Under the pieces are notes generated by a model, which ran no database searches, had not been told where the DNA came from, and saw only the letters and a program-made list of their open reading frames with translations. A DNA stretch of 64,000 nt from Acidovorax sp. FHTAMBA (GTDB taxonomy: Bacteria > Pseudomonadota > Gammaproteobacteria > Burkholderiales > Burkholderiaceae_C): NCBI RefSeq assembly GCF_038958875.1, contig NZ_CP152407.1, positions 379,501-443,500 of the forward strand, given 5' to 3'. This document shows, in pieces, positions 17,011 to 24,762 of this stretch. Every line of letters begins with the position of its first letter. Position 1 is the first letter of the stretch. A program made the position numbers and the translations under genes.

Positions 17011-17061
17011 ACAAAGCGCGCGCACATCCATTTTTTGTGCAGTGCCAGCCAGCGCCAGGCG

Positions 17062-17088
17062 TAAAAAAAGCCCCCGAGGGGGCTTTCA
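17062..17088 (-). terminator. intrinsic terminator of the first RRM gene
   Basis: On the minus strand a stem AAGCCCCC-TC-GGGGGCTT is followed by a run of T. It lies 23 bp beyond the stop of the RRM gene at 17111 and also sits after the convergent SDR gene. Confidence 0.85.
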
Positions 17089-17110
17089 GAGAAATCCTGC
17101 CGGCGAGGCA

Positions 17111-17683
17111 TCAGTAGCCATTGCCACCACCACCGTAGCCGCCACCACCGCCACTGCGACCACCGCCGCCATTGCGTGAGCCGGATCCATAGGGACTGCG
17201 AAAACCGCCTTCGCTGCGGCCGCCGCCACCGCCACCGCCATAGCCACCACCGCCTTCGCGGTTTCCACCATAGCCGCCACCGCCACCACCTTCACGGCCG
17301 CCGCCATAGCCACCGCCACCGCCACCGCCACCGCCACCGCCACCGCCGTATCCACCCCCCCCGCTGCGACCACCACCGCCGCCGCCGTAGCCACCACCAC
17401 CGCCACCAAACCCACCGCTGCGTGGAGGGCGGGGTTCCATGGGGCGGGCTTCATTGACAACAATGCTGCGGCCTCCCAGCGGCTGCCCGTTCATGCCGCT
17501 GATGGCAGCCTGGGCCTCTGCGTCGCTGCCCATCTCCACAAAGCCAAAGCCCTTGGACCGACCCGTGTCGCGTTCCATCATCACCTTGGCGCTGGTCACC
17601 GCACCAAACTGGCCAAAGGCCTGCTCCAGATCGCCGTCGCGCACCGAGTACGGAAGATTGCCGACGTACAGTTTGTTGCCCAT
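17111..17683 (-). CDS. glycine-rich RRM RNA-binding protein (paralogue 1)
   Basis: A 190-residue protein. One RNA-recognition motif fills residues 1-80, with RNP2 LYVGNLPY and RNP1 KGFGFVEM intact. After it comes a ~105-residue glycine-rich tail built from GGGG/GYGG/GGGR units, a low-complexity RNA-binding region. Such proteins in bacteria resemble cyanobacterial Rbp and plant GRPs and are often cold induced, though that is not shown here. AGGAG precedes the ATG at 17683. It is a tandem paralogue of the gene at 17954, with a longer tail, and the 5' leaders are also alike. Confidence 0.9.
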   Translation of the reverse strand: MGNKLYVGNLPYSVRDGDLEQAFGQFGAVTSAKVMMERDTGRSKGFGFVEMGSDAEAQAAISGMNGQPLGGRSIVVNEARPMEPRPPRSGGFGGGGGGYGGGGGGRSGGGGYGGGGGGGGGGGGGYGGGREGGGGGGYGGNREGGGGYGGGGGGGRSEGGFRSPYGSGSRNGGGGRSGGGGGYGGGGNGY

Positions 17684-17884
17684 CGAGGGACTCCTCAAAA
17701 ACACATGGATAAAGCGATGGAGTTCCGAAAACGCAGCCAGCTAATCTCAATGACGCTCTCAGCGAAACTGACGGATCACCGCAAACTTGTAAAGCGCGAA
17801 AAATCGCGCCAACTCATTATGCGCCACACTTTTGCGGAAAAGGCAAGCATCAATTTGTGCTGTGGCGTCCATGCTGCGCGGCCA

Positions 17885-17913
17885 TGAAAAAAGGAGCCCT
17901 TGGGCTCCTTTTT
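17885..17913. terminator. bidirectional intrinsic terminator between the RRM paralogues
   Basis: A run of A, then GGAGCCC-TTG-GGCTCC, then a run of T, so it works in both directions. It ends the transcript of the RRM gene at 17954 (minus strand) and insulates the second paralogue. Confidence 0.85.
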
Positions 17914-17953
17914 TTGCCTCAGTCAACCCAGAAGGGTCGACTGAAAGGGCTTT

Positions 17954-18340
17954 TTAGTAGTTGCTACGGCCACCGCCGTAACCACCACCGCCGCCGCCGC
18001 TACGGCCACCGCCGTAACCGCCGCCACCACCACCGCCGTAGCCGCCACCACCACCGCCGCCGCCGAAGCCGCCGCTGCGGGGAGCGCGGGGCTCCATGGG
18101 ACGGGCTTCGTTGACCACGAGGTCACGGCCGCCAAAGTTGGTGCCATGCACGCCCTGGATGGCGGCTTGGGCTTCAGCATCGCTGCCCATTTCGACAAAG
18201 CCGAAACCCTTGGAACGGCCGGTGTCGCGCTCCATCATGACCTTGGCGCTGCCGACGGAACCGTACTGGCTGAAGGTCTGCTGCAGATCTTCGTCGCGGA
18301 AAGAATAGGGCAGGTTGCCCACGTAAAGTTTGTTGCCCAT
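17954..18340 (-). CDS. glycine-rich RRM RNA-binding protein (paralogue 2)
   Basis: A 128-residue protein with the same plan as its neighbour: an RRM in residues 1-80 (LYVGNLPY, KGFGFVEM) and a short glycine-rich tail of about 40 residues. The RRM is identical to paralogue 1 at most positions, including VMMERDTGRSKGFGFVEMGS. Strong AGGAG before the ATG. A terminator separates the two genes, so each has its own promoter. It is divergent from the manganese riboswitch and exporter. Confidence 0.9.
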   Translation of the reverse strand: MGNKLYVGNLPYSFRDEDLQQTFSQYGSVGSAKVMMERDTGRSKGFGFVEMGSDAEAQAAIQGVHGTNFGGRDLVVNEARPMEPRAPRSGGFGGGGGGGGYGGGGGGGYGGGRSGGGGGGYGGGRSNY

Positions 18341-18580
18341 GAAGGACTCCTGAAAAAACACAAAAACGCGATGGAGTCCGACGCAATCAACAAACCTGTG
18401 ACGACTTCAAAGACGCGAAACTGACCATTCACCGCTAAGCTAACTGCTTTCCTGCACGCAGAAAAGCGAACCCATTATTAATCACTTTTATGGGCGTTGT
18501 GGGTTTTATTTGTGAGGTTTCCGGTCCAAAGCCCTGTATTGGTGTGGTTTGCAGGGAAATCCCCATAGGGGTCGATGGGA

Positions 18581-18586
18581 TAAAAT
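18581..18586 (+). promoter_or_regulatory. -10-like element before the manganese riboswitch
   Basis: TAAAAT lies 7-10 bp before the likely 5' end of the yybP-ykoY aptamer. No convincing -35 is seen at the normal spacing. The region 18341-18580 between the divergent RRM gene and this element holds no gene that I can recognise. Confidence 0.4.
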
Positions 18587-18593
18587 CGACGCG

Positions 18594-18702
18594 TCTTTGG
18601 GGAGTAGCCCGCCCGGCCGCGCAATGCGCCGGGGGCATGCGTCAACACACTTGGGCTCTGTGAGCCTATGGCGTATGCGGTTTTTGAGCTGGGCGAGACC
18701 AT
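18594..18702 (+). promoter_or_regulatory. yybP-ykoY manganese riboswitch aptamer
   Basis: The two conserved internal-loop strands of the class are present: TTTGGGGAGTAGCC at the 5' side, then GCGTCAACACACTTGG, and GGGCGAGACC closing at 18691-18700. These are the hallmark bases of the Mn2+-sensing yybP-ykoY aptamer. A GC-rich hairpin sits between the first two. It precedes a TMEM165/MneA-type exporter, a classic target. High Mn2+ should turn the gene on. Confidence 0.88.
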
Positions 18703-18768
18703 TGACTGCACGCCGATCCCAATGGCCGGAGTCGGGGCGCAGTCAATGCGTTTTCCACCCATCCGGCC
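18701..18768 (+). promoter_or_regulatory. likely expression platform of the manganese riboswitch
   Basis: ATTGACTGC (18701-18709) pairs perfectly with GCAGTCAAT (18739-18747). Inside it, GGCCGGA (18724-18730) can instead pair with TCCGGCC (18762-18768) just before the start codon. The two pairings compete, so ligand could expose or hide the translation start. There is no T-run, so translational control is more likely than termination. Confidence 0.5.
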
Positions 18769-18785
18769 GGACAGGACCCCCTCCC

Positions 18786-19352
18786 ATGGAAGCCTTCTTC
18801 ATTTCCACCGCCATCGTTGCGCTCGCCGAGATGGGCGACAAGACGCAGCTGCTCGCGCTGGTGCTGGCGGCACGTTTTCGCAAACCCTGGCCCATCGTGC
18901 TGGGCATTCTGGTCGCCACACTGGTGAATCACGGCCTGGCCGGCGCGGTCGGTGCCTGGGTCACCACGTTCCTGGGGCCGCAGATGCTGCGCTGGATATT
19001 GGGGGCATCGTTCATCGCCATGGCGGTGTGGATGCTGATCCCCGACAAGCTCGACGAAGGCGAAGCCGACGGATCGCCACGCTGGGGGGTGTTTGGCACC
19101 ACCGTGGTCGCATTCTTCCTGGCCGAGATGGGCGACAAGACCCAGATCGCCACCGTCATGCTGGCTGCGCAGTACAACGCCTACCTGTGGGTGGTGGCCG
19201 GCACCACGCTCGGCATGATGATCGCCAATGCGCCGGTGGTGTGGCTTGGCGAGCGCATCACTCGCCGCGTGCCCATTCGCGCCGTCCATGTGGTCTCGGC
19301 GGTGATTTTTCTGGTGCTGGGGTTGGTGGCGATCTTCACGCCCGCCGGGTGA
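18786..19352 (+). CDS. TMEM165/GDT1 (UPF0016) family manganese exporter
   Basis: A 188-residue membrane protein with about six segments and an internal repeat. The signature EMGDKTQ occurs twice (about residues 14-20 and 114-120), once in each half, supplying the cation site. Bacterial members such as MneA of Vibrio export Mn2+. The ATG at 18786 gives the standard length. Control by a yybP-ykoY riboswitch directly upstream strongly supports manganese export. Confidence 0.92.
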   Translation: MEAFFISTAIVALAEMGDKTQLLALVLAARFRKPWPIVLGILVATLVNHGLAGAVGAWVTTFLGPQMLRWILGASFIAMAVWMLIPDKLDEGEADGSPRWGVFGTTVVAFFLAEMGDKTQIATVMLAAQYNAYLWVVAGTTLGMMIANAPVVWLGERITRRVPIRAVHVVSAVIFLVLGLVAIFTPAG

Positions 19353-19382
19353 GCAGCAGCGGCCGTTTTGGTATATTTGCCA

Positions 19383-19436
19383 GACGCGCCGATTTGCCAC
19401 AGCTTGCGGGCGCTTTATAAATCCTGCTAAAGACCC
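19383..19436 (+). promoter_or_regulatory. SAM-II (SAM-alpha) riboswitch before metX
   Basis: GCGCC (19386-19390) and GGCGC (19409-19413) form the P1 stem. The loop carries GATTTG-N6-GCTTGC, and the 3' strand TTTATAAAT-N3-GCTAAAGA follows, forming the H-type pseudoknot. These are the conserved bases of the SAM-II class, which is usually found upstream of metX or metA. High S-adenosylmethionine should lower metX expression. Confidence 0.85.
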
Positions 19437-19450
19437 GTCCGACACATCCG

Positions 19451-19484
19451 CCCGGCCTCGTTTTTAGCGACGCCGGGTTTTTTT
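19451..19484 (+). terminator. terminator-like hairpin directly before metX
   Basis: CCCGGC (19451-19456) pairs with GCCGGG (19472-19477), followed by seven T and then the metX ATG. It is 15 bp after the SAM-II aptamer, so it may be the switch's off-state, or the terminator of the upstream exporter. No Shine-Dalgarno is seen before the metX ATG, and the T-run abuts the start codon. Confidence 0.6.
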
Positions 19485-20615
19485 ATGTCGTTTTTTGCCA
19501 CGCCCCAGTCCATGCATTTTCCGGAGGTCCTGCCGCTGCAAAGCGGTGCGTCCATCCGCGACTACCACCTGGCCTACGAGACCTACGGCACGCTCAATGC
19601 CGACCGCTCGAACGCCGTGCTCGTGTGCCACGCCCTCAATGCCTCGCACCACGTGGCGGGCGTCTATGCCGGGCAGGACAAGAGCGAGGGCTGGTGGGAC
19701 AACATGATCGGCCCCGGCAAGCCCGTGGACACCGACCGCTTCTTCGTCATCGGCGTGAACAACCTGGGCTCCTGCTTTGGCTCCACCGGCCCGATGCACC
19801 AACACCCCGACACGGGTGAGGTCTACGGCGCGGATTTCCCCGTGGTCACTGTGGAAGACTGGGTCAACGCCCAGGCGCGGTTGCTCGACCGTCTGGGCAT
19901 CCAGCAACTGGCCGCCGTGCTGGGTGGCAGCCTGGGCGGCATGCAGGCATTGAGCTGGACGCTGCAGTACCCCGAGCGCATGCGCCACGCGGTGGTCGTG
20001 GCCAGCGCGCCCAACCTCACGGCCGAGAACATCGCCTTCAACGAGGTGGCGCGCCGCGCCATCGTGACCGACCCGGACTTCCACGGCGGGCACTTCTACC
20101 GCCACGGCGTGATCCCCAAGCGGGGGCTGCGCATCGCCCGCATGATCGGCCACATCACGTACCTCAGCGACGACGTGATGAACGAGAAGTTCGGGCGTCA
20201 ACTGAGAGAAGGCCTGGAGCTGAAATACAGCACGCAGGACATCGAGTTCCAGATCGAAAGCTACCTGCGCTACCAGGGCGACAAGTTCAGCGACTACTTC
20301 GACGCCAACACCTACCTGCTTATTACCCGCGCGCTGGACTACTTCGACCCTGCGCGCACCCATGCCGGCAACCTCACGCGCGCCCTGGCCCGGGCGCAGG
20401 CCAGGTTCCTGCTGGTGAGCTTCACCACCGACTGGCGTTTTTCCCCCAAGCGCAGCCGCGAGATCGTCAAAGCTCTGCTCGACAACCGCCGCCGCGTGAG
20501 CTATGCCGAGATCGACGCGCCCCATGGGCACGATGCCTTTTTGCTCGATGACGCCCGCTACATGGGTGTTATGCGCTCATATTTCGATAGCATTGCCAAG
20601 GAGTTGCAATCATGA
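19485..20615 (+). CDS. metX: MetX homoserine O-acyltransferase
   Basis: A 376-residue alpha/beta-hydrolase-fold enzyme that acylates homoserine (acetyl or succinyl) at the first committed step of methionine synthesis. The nucleophile motif GGSLGGMQ places Ser149; the catalytic aspartate is in LLVSFTTDWRF and the histidine in APHGHDAF near the end. Whether the donor is acetyl- or succinyl-CoA cannot be decided safely here. It lies downstream of a SAM-II riboswitch, and its TGA overlaps the metW ATG, as is normal for metXW. Confidence 0.95.
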   Translation: MSFFATPQSMHFPEVLPLQSGASIRDYHLAYETYGTLNADRSNAVLVCHALNASHHVAGVYAGQDKSEGWWDNMIGPGKPVDTDRFFVIGVNNLGSCFGSTGPMHQHPDTGEVYGADFPVVTVEDWVNAQARLLDRLGIQQLAAVLGGSLGGMQALSWTLQYPERMRHAVVVASAPNLTAENIAFNEVARRAIVTDPDFHGGHFYRHGVIPKRGLRIARMIGHITYLSDDVMNEKFGRQLREGLELKYSTQDIEFQIESYLRYQGDKFSDYFDANTYLLITRALDYFDPARTHAGNLTRALARAQARFLLVSFTTDWRFSPKRSREIVKALLDNRRRVSYAEIDAPHGHDAFLLDDARYMGVMRSYFDSIAKELQS

Positions 20616-21196
20616 CCGAAAAAGCGGCAATGCAAGCCCTGGCGCGCCTGGTGCCCCCAGGCTCGCGCGTGCTCGACCTCGGTTGCGGCAACGGCGCCAT
20701 GCTGGACTACCTGCAGCGCGAGCGCGGCTGCAGTGGCTACGGCGTGGAGATCGACGACGCCAACGTGCTGGCCTGCGTGCAGCGCGGGGTGGATGTGATC
20801 CAGCTCAACCTCGACGAGGGGCTGGCCATGTTCGACGACAACAGCTTTGACGTGGTGCTGCAGATCGACACGCTGCAGCACCTGCGCAATGCTGAGACCA
20901 TGCTGCGCGAGACAGCGCGTGTGGGCCGCACCGGCGTGGTGGCGTTCCCCAACTTTGCGCACTGGCCCAACCGCCTGTCCATCCTGCGCGGGCGCATGCC
21001 CGTGACGCGGCGCCTGCCCTACCAGTGGTACGACACGCCCAACATCCGCGTAGGCACCTACAAGGACTTCGAAGTGCTGGCTACCAAGAACAGCCTGCGC
21101 ATCCTCGACTCCTTCGGGCTGCAGGACGGCGAAGAAGTGCGCTGGCTACCGAACGCGCGGGCAGGTACCGCAGTCTTCCACTTCGAACACGCGTAG
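20612..21196 (+). CDS. metW: MetW methionine biosynthesis protein
   Basis: A 194-residue protein with a Rossmann methyltransferase-like fold: VLDLGCGNGAMLDYL near residue 19 and DVVLQIDTLQHLRN further on. MetW works with MetX in homoserine acylation in several proteobacteria. FPNFAHWPNR-x4-GRMPVT-x-LPY-WYDTPNI is the family signature. It overlaps metX by 4 bp (ATGA), so the two are translationally coupled and share riboswitch control. Confidence 0.94.
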   Translation: MTEKAAMQALARLVPPGSRVLDLGCGNGAMLDYLQRERGCSGYGVEIDDANVLACVQRGVDVIQLNLDEGLAMFDDNSFDVVLQIDTLQHLRNAETMLRETARVGRTGVVAFPNFAHWPNRLSILRGRMPVTRRLPYQWYDTPNIRVGTYKDFEVLATKNSLRILDSFGLQDGEEVRWLPNARAGTAVFHFEHA

Positions 21197-21279
21197 CGCT
21201 TACCGGGGTGTACGCCCCGGCGACACGCCGCTGTCAAGCGCATAGGCTAAGGTGCGGTCTCCGTTTGCAGGAGATCCGC

Positions 21280-22410
21280 ATGAAACGCATTGCACTGCGC
21301 GCCGTGACTGCCGCCGCGCTGCTCACCACCTGGGCGCTGGGTGCCGTCGCCCAGGCCTGGCCACCCACCCCCACCGTCATCGCCCACCGGGGCGCCTCAG
21401 CCCTGCGGCCCGAGCACACGCTGGCCGCCTATCAGCAGGCCGTTGACGATGGCGCCGACATCATCGAGCCCGACCTCGTCATCACCAAGGACGGCGTGCT
21501 GGTGGCCCGGCACGAGAACGCGATTGCCATCCTGGGCGCCGACGGCTCCGTGAAGGAAGCCACCACCGACGTGGTGGACCGCCCCGAGTTCGCAGGCCGC
21601 AAAACCACAAAAACCATCGACGGCCAGGCCATCACCGGCTGGTTCACCGAAGACTTCACCCTGGCCGAACTGAAGACCCTGCGCGCCCGCGAGCGCATCC
21701 CCGCACAGCGCCCGGCCAACGTGGCCTACAACGGCCAGTTCGAGGTGCCTACGCTGCAGGAGGTGATCGACCTGGCCAAGGCGGCGAGCGCCAAAACCGG
21801 CCGGGTGATCGGCATTTACCCCGAGACCAAACACCCCACCTACTTCCAGTCCATCGGCCTGCCGCTGGAGGCGCCGCTGCTGGCCGTGCTGGAGAAAAAC
21901 GGCTGGAACCACAAAGACGCGCCCGTGTTCGTGCAATCGTTCGAGGTCAGCAACCTGCAGGCGATCCGCAAGCTCAGCAGCGTGCGTCTGGTGCAGCTGG
22001 TGGCGCCCTCGGGCCGGCCGTATGACTTTGTGGCCCAGGGCGCGGCCAACACGCGCGCCTATGCCGACCTGATCACGCCCGAGGGCCTCAAGCAGGTGGC
22101 CACCTACGCCAACGCCATCGGCCCAGTCAAGACGCTGGTGGTGCCGGTGAAGGATGGCGTACCGGGCGAGCCTACCCCGCTGGTGGCGCGTGCCCGCGCC
22201 GAAGGCCTGGCCGTGCACATCTGGACGCTGCGGCCTGAAAACGCCTTCCTGCCCGCCGGGCTGAAAAAGGCCCCCACTACCGACGGCACGGTGCGCGGCG
22301 ACAGCGTGGCCGAGATCACGGCCTACCTGCGTGCGGGCATTGATGGCTTCTTCACCGACGACCCTGCCGTGGGCCGGGCGGCGGTTCAAGCCTTCACGGC
22401 GACGAAGTAA
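21280..22410 (+). CDS. periplasmic glycerophosphodiester phosphodiesterase (GlpQ type)
   Basis: A 376-residue enzyme with an N-terminal signal peptide (hydrophobic to about residue 25, with AVAQA before a likely cut). It hydrolyses deacylated phospholipids to glycerol-3-phosphate and an alcohol. Catalytic AHRGASALRPEHTLAAY begins near 30, followed by ADIIEPDLV-x-TKDGVLVARHE; both histidines and the metal-binding acids are present. Length matches periplasmic GlpQ. GGAGATC precedes the ATG. Its 3' end overlaps the convergent quinone reductase gene by 17 bp. Confidence 0.9.
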   Translation: MKRIALRAVTAAALLTTWALGAVAQAWPPTPTVIAHRGASALRPEHTLAAYQQAVDDGADIIEPDLVITKDGVLVARHENAIAILGADGSVKEATTDVVDRPEFAGRKTTKTIDGQAITGWFTEDFTLAELKTLRARERIPAQRPANVAYNGQFEVPTLQEVIDLAKAASAKTGRVIGIYPETKHPTYFQSIGLPLEAPLLAVLEKNGWNHKDAPVFVQSFEVSNLQAIRKLSSVRLVQLVAPSGRPYDFVAQGAANTRAYADLITPEGLKQVATYANAIGPVKTLVVPVKDGVPGEPTPLVARARAEGLAVHIWTLRPENAFLPAGLKKAPTTDGTVRGDSVAEITAYLRAGIDGFFTDDPAVGRAAVQAFTATK

Positions 22411-23029
22411 CGGGCGCGGGGCGTGGCTTGCGCGGCGCGGCGCGTGCGCCCTGGCGCTCCCCCAGTTGCCGCGCCTTCACCACCCACTGCGCCAGCCGCT
22501 CGGGGCTGGCGCTGCGCACCGGGCCAAAGCTGTGTACGCGCACGGGCCGGATGCCGCAGAACTCCAGGATGGCCTTCTTCATCTGGTGGTGGCCGGGCAT
22601 GCGCGTGACCCAGCGGAAGTACCAGGGCGGGGAGTCCATGGTCACCAGCAGCTCCGCCGAGCGGCCGGCCAGCAACTTGTCCCACAGCGACGAGCCCTTG
22701 CGGTACCTGAAGGCGTAGCCCGGCAGGAACGTACGGTCAATGAAACCCTTGAGCAGCGCAGGCATGGCGCCCCACCAGATGGGGTAGACCCACACCAGGT
22801 GGTGCGCCCAGGTAATGTCGGCCTGCGCGGCCAGCAAGTCAGGCTCCAGCGGGGCGGCGGCGCCGTAGCCTTGAAACAGCGGGTTGAACGCCAGCTGCCC
22901 CACGTCCAGAAACCGCACCTGTGCCCCTGCTTGTTGCGCGCCGTCGGCATACGCGCGTGCCATGCCAGCGCACAGGCTGTCGGCAGCGGGGTGGCCCAGG
23001 ATGACCAAAATGTTTTGCTGCTCTGTCAC
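22394..23029 (-). CDS. NAD(P)H dehydrogenase (quinone)-like flavodoxin-fold protein
   Basis: A 211-residue member of the NQO1/KefF/MdaB flavodoxin-like family that binds FMN or FAD and reduces quinones. It shows ILVILGHP near the N-terminus, the substrate segment VWVYPIWWGAMPALLKGFIDR and TMDSPPWYF. It ends in a basic, proline-rich tail of ~25 residues. It lies 59 bp after a MerR regulator on the same strand, suggesting induction by electrophiles or quinones. The 3' end overlaps glpQ by 17 bp. Confidence 0.83.
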   Translation of the reverse strand: MTEQQNILVILGHPAADSLCAGMARAYADGAQQAGAQVRFLDVGQLAFNPLFQGYGAAAPLEPDLLAAQADITWAHHLVWVYPIWWGAMPALLKGFIDRTFLPGYAFRYRKGSSLWDKLLAGRSAELLVTMDSPPWYFRWVTRMPGHHQMKKAILEFCGIRPVRVHSFGPVRSASPERLAQWVVKARQLGERQGARAAPRKPRPAPVTSSP

Positions 23030-23088
23030 AGATGCTCCCTCACGGTGGTGTTGATGGCGCCATCGTCACCTTGCCCCACGGGGCAGAG

Positions 23089-23571
23089 TCAAGCGGTCAG
23101 ATCAAGTCGGGGCGAATCTCGCGGCGCCCCCGCGTTAGCTGCGCCAAATAGCGCGGGGTTGTGTGTGGGGGGAGCCACCGTCAGCGCGGAAGGTGTGGCG
23201 CAGGCTTCGGGCGCCACGGGCACGGCCAGCGTGTCGCAGGTGTGCAGTTCAGCTTCAAGCCCCGCAAGAGCTTCGTCCAATGCAGCAAGGCGCGCCAGCT
23301 CTTGCGCCACGGCCGCCCGCCGCCCGGCCACCAGCTGGGCCATGCGTTCCCAGCCAGCGGCCGTGTCGATGTGGGGCAGGTCGTTCAGTTCCGACAGCCG
23401 AAAGCCCAGCGCCTGGGCCCGGCGGATCAGCAACACGCGGGCCAAGTCGGCCTCGCCATAGTGGCGATAGCTGCCCGCGCGCGCCACCTTGCCCAGCAGG
23501 CCGCGGGCTTCGTACAGCCGGATGGCCTTGGGTGTGGTGCCGGTGCGTTGGGCGAGTTCTCCGATGCGCAT
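23089..23571 (-). CDS. MerR family transcriptional regulator
   Basis: A 160-residue regulator. The winged-helix DNA-binding domain is at residues 1-70 (RIGELAQRTGTTPKAIRLYEARGLL, then SYRHY). A coiled-coil dimerisation helix with an alanine- and leucine-rich stretch covers about 75-110. A single cysteine (TCDT) follows, without the paired-cysteine metal motif, so a metal sensor role is not supported. It probably controls the quinone reductase 59 bp downstream. The C-terminal ~40 residues are low complexity. Confidence 0.87.
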   Translation of the reverse strand: MRIGELAQRTGTTPKAIRLYEARGLLGKVARAGSYRHYGEADLARVLLIRRAQALGFRLSELNDLPHIDTAAGWERMAQLVAGRRAAVAQELARLAALDEALAGLEAELHTCDTLAVPVAPEACATPSALTVAPPTHNPALFGAANAGAPRDSPRLDLTA

Positions 23572-23590
23572 GGGTGGCTTTCAGGAAGCG

Positions 23591-23663
23591 ATAAAACTAT
23601 GAAATTAATAGCTGTTAGCGCTTGCTGTATAAGCGCTGAGGTCCAATTTGACTCATATTTTTG
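23591..23663 (+). repeat. palindromic repeat family A, copy 4
   Basis: ACTATGAAATTAATAGCTG, then TTAGCGCTTG-CTGTAT-AAGCGC and TGAGGTCCAATTT with an AT-rich tail. It lies between the divergent merR and isomerase genes and is among the copies closest to the family consensus. Confidence 0.8.
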
Positions 23664-23763
23664 GTGCAGGCCAGCGGGTTGATGCCGGGCAAGGACCGCA
23701 GGGTGCTCCAGGCTGCACGATAAGCTGCTGCGCTCTGATCTCACCTTCTGTCCCTGCCCCGCC

Positions 23764-24576
23764 ATGCCCCAGTTTGCCGCCAACCTGAGCCTGATGTACA
23801 CCGAGTTGCCGTTTCTCGACCGCTTTGCCGCTGCGGCGCGCGACGGATTTGCGGCGGTGGAGTTTCAGTTTCCCTATGCCTTCGAGCCCGCCGACATCGC
23901 CGCGCGGCTTGCGGACAACGGCCTGCAGCTGGTGCTGTTCAACGCTCCGCCTGGCGGCACCGACCGCGCCAGCTGGGCCAGCGCGTGGGAGCTGCAGGCG
24001 CGCGGCACGGCGGCGCAGCCGGGGCGCGAGGCCGAGTTCCGCGCCGGGGTGCACGAGGCGCTGCGCTATGCCGAGGTACTGGGCTGCCCGCGCATCCATG
24101 TGCTGTCGGGCATGGTGCCGCCGGGGGTGGAGCGTGAAGCGCTCAAGGACCTGTGCGCCAGCAACCTGCGCTGGGCGGCCACCGAGGCTGCGCACGCAGG
24201 GCGCGACATCCTCATCGAGCCCATCAACCTGCGCGACATGCCCCGCTACTTTCTGAACCGGCAGGACCACGCGCACGAACTGCTCGATGCCGTGCAGGCC
24301 CCCCACCTCAAGGTGCAGATGGACCTGTACCACTGCCAGATCGTGGAGGGCGACGTGGCCACCAAGCTGCAGCGCTACCTGCCCACCGGGCGTGTGGCGC
24401 ACATCCAGATTGCCGGGGTGCCGGGCCGCCACGAGCCCGACCACGGCGAGCTGAACTACCCCTTCCTGTTCGACACCATCGACGCGCTGGGCTACACCGG
24501 CTGGGTGGGCTGCGAGTACAAACCGGCAGCTGGCACTACGGCAGGGCTGGGCTGGATGCACCGGAAGACGCGCTGA
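23764..24576 (+). CDS. hydroxypyruvate isomerase / 2-oxo-tetronate isomerase family
   Basis: A 270-residue TIM-barrel protein of the xylose-isomerase-like superfamily, Hyi/OtnI branch. It begins FAANLSLMYTELPFLDRF and has GFAAVEFQFPY, ILIEPINLRDMPRYFL (metal-binding Glu) and KVQMDLYHCQI (metal-binding Asp/His), followed by HIQIAGVPGRHEPD and the last CEYKP glutamate. Hyi converts hydroxypyruvate to tartronate semialdehyde; OtnI acts on 2-oxo-tetronate. No glyoxylate or tetronate genes adjoin it, so the choice is open. Confidence 0.87.
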   Translation: MPQFAANLSLMYTELPFLDRFAAAARDGFAAVEFQFPYAFEPADIAARLADNGLQLVLFNAPPGGTDRASWASAWELQARGTAAQPGREAEFRAGVHEALRYAEVLGCPRIHVLSGMVPPGVEREALKDLCASNLRWAATEAAHAGRDILIEPINLRDMPRYFLNRQDHAHELLDAVQAPHLKVQMDLYHCQIVEGDVATKLQRYLPTGRVAHIQIAGVPGRHEPDHGELNYPFLFDTIDALGYTGWVGCEYKPAAGTTAGLGWMHRKTR

Positions 24577-24762
24577 ACCGTTTGTGTGTCCTCGCGCAGC
24601 CCAGCGGCCGCGCGCAAGTACGCAGCTTTGCGTAAGGGAATGCGTGAATAAATGTAACAAGACTCTGGCCGTAGAGTGAAGAAGGGCGTTCCCTCGCGCC
24701 GGGACCCCTTTCCAAGACCGGCTCAGCCGGCTATTAGCATTCATTTTCAGGAGACTTCCCCC

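Noticed and set aside
17200..17420. Short tandem CCACCG/CCGCC repeats that look like a repeat array
   Set aside because: They encode the glycine-rich tail of the RRM protein; no unique spacers, so not a CRISPR array.
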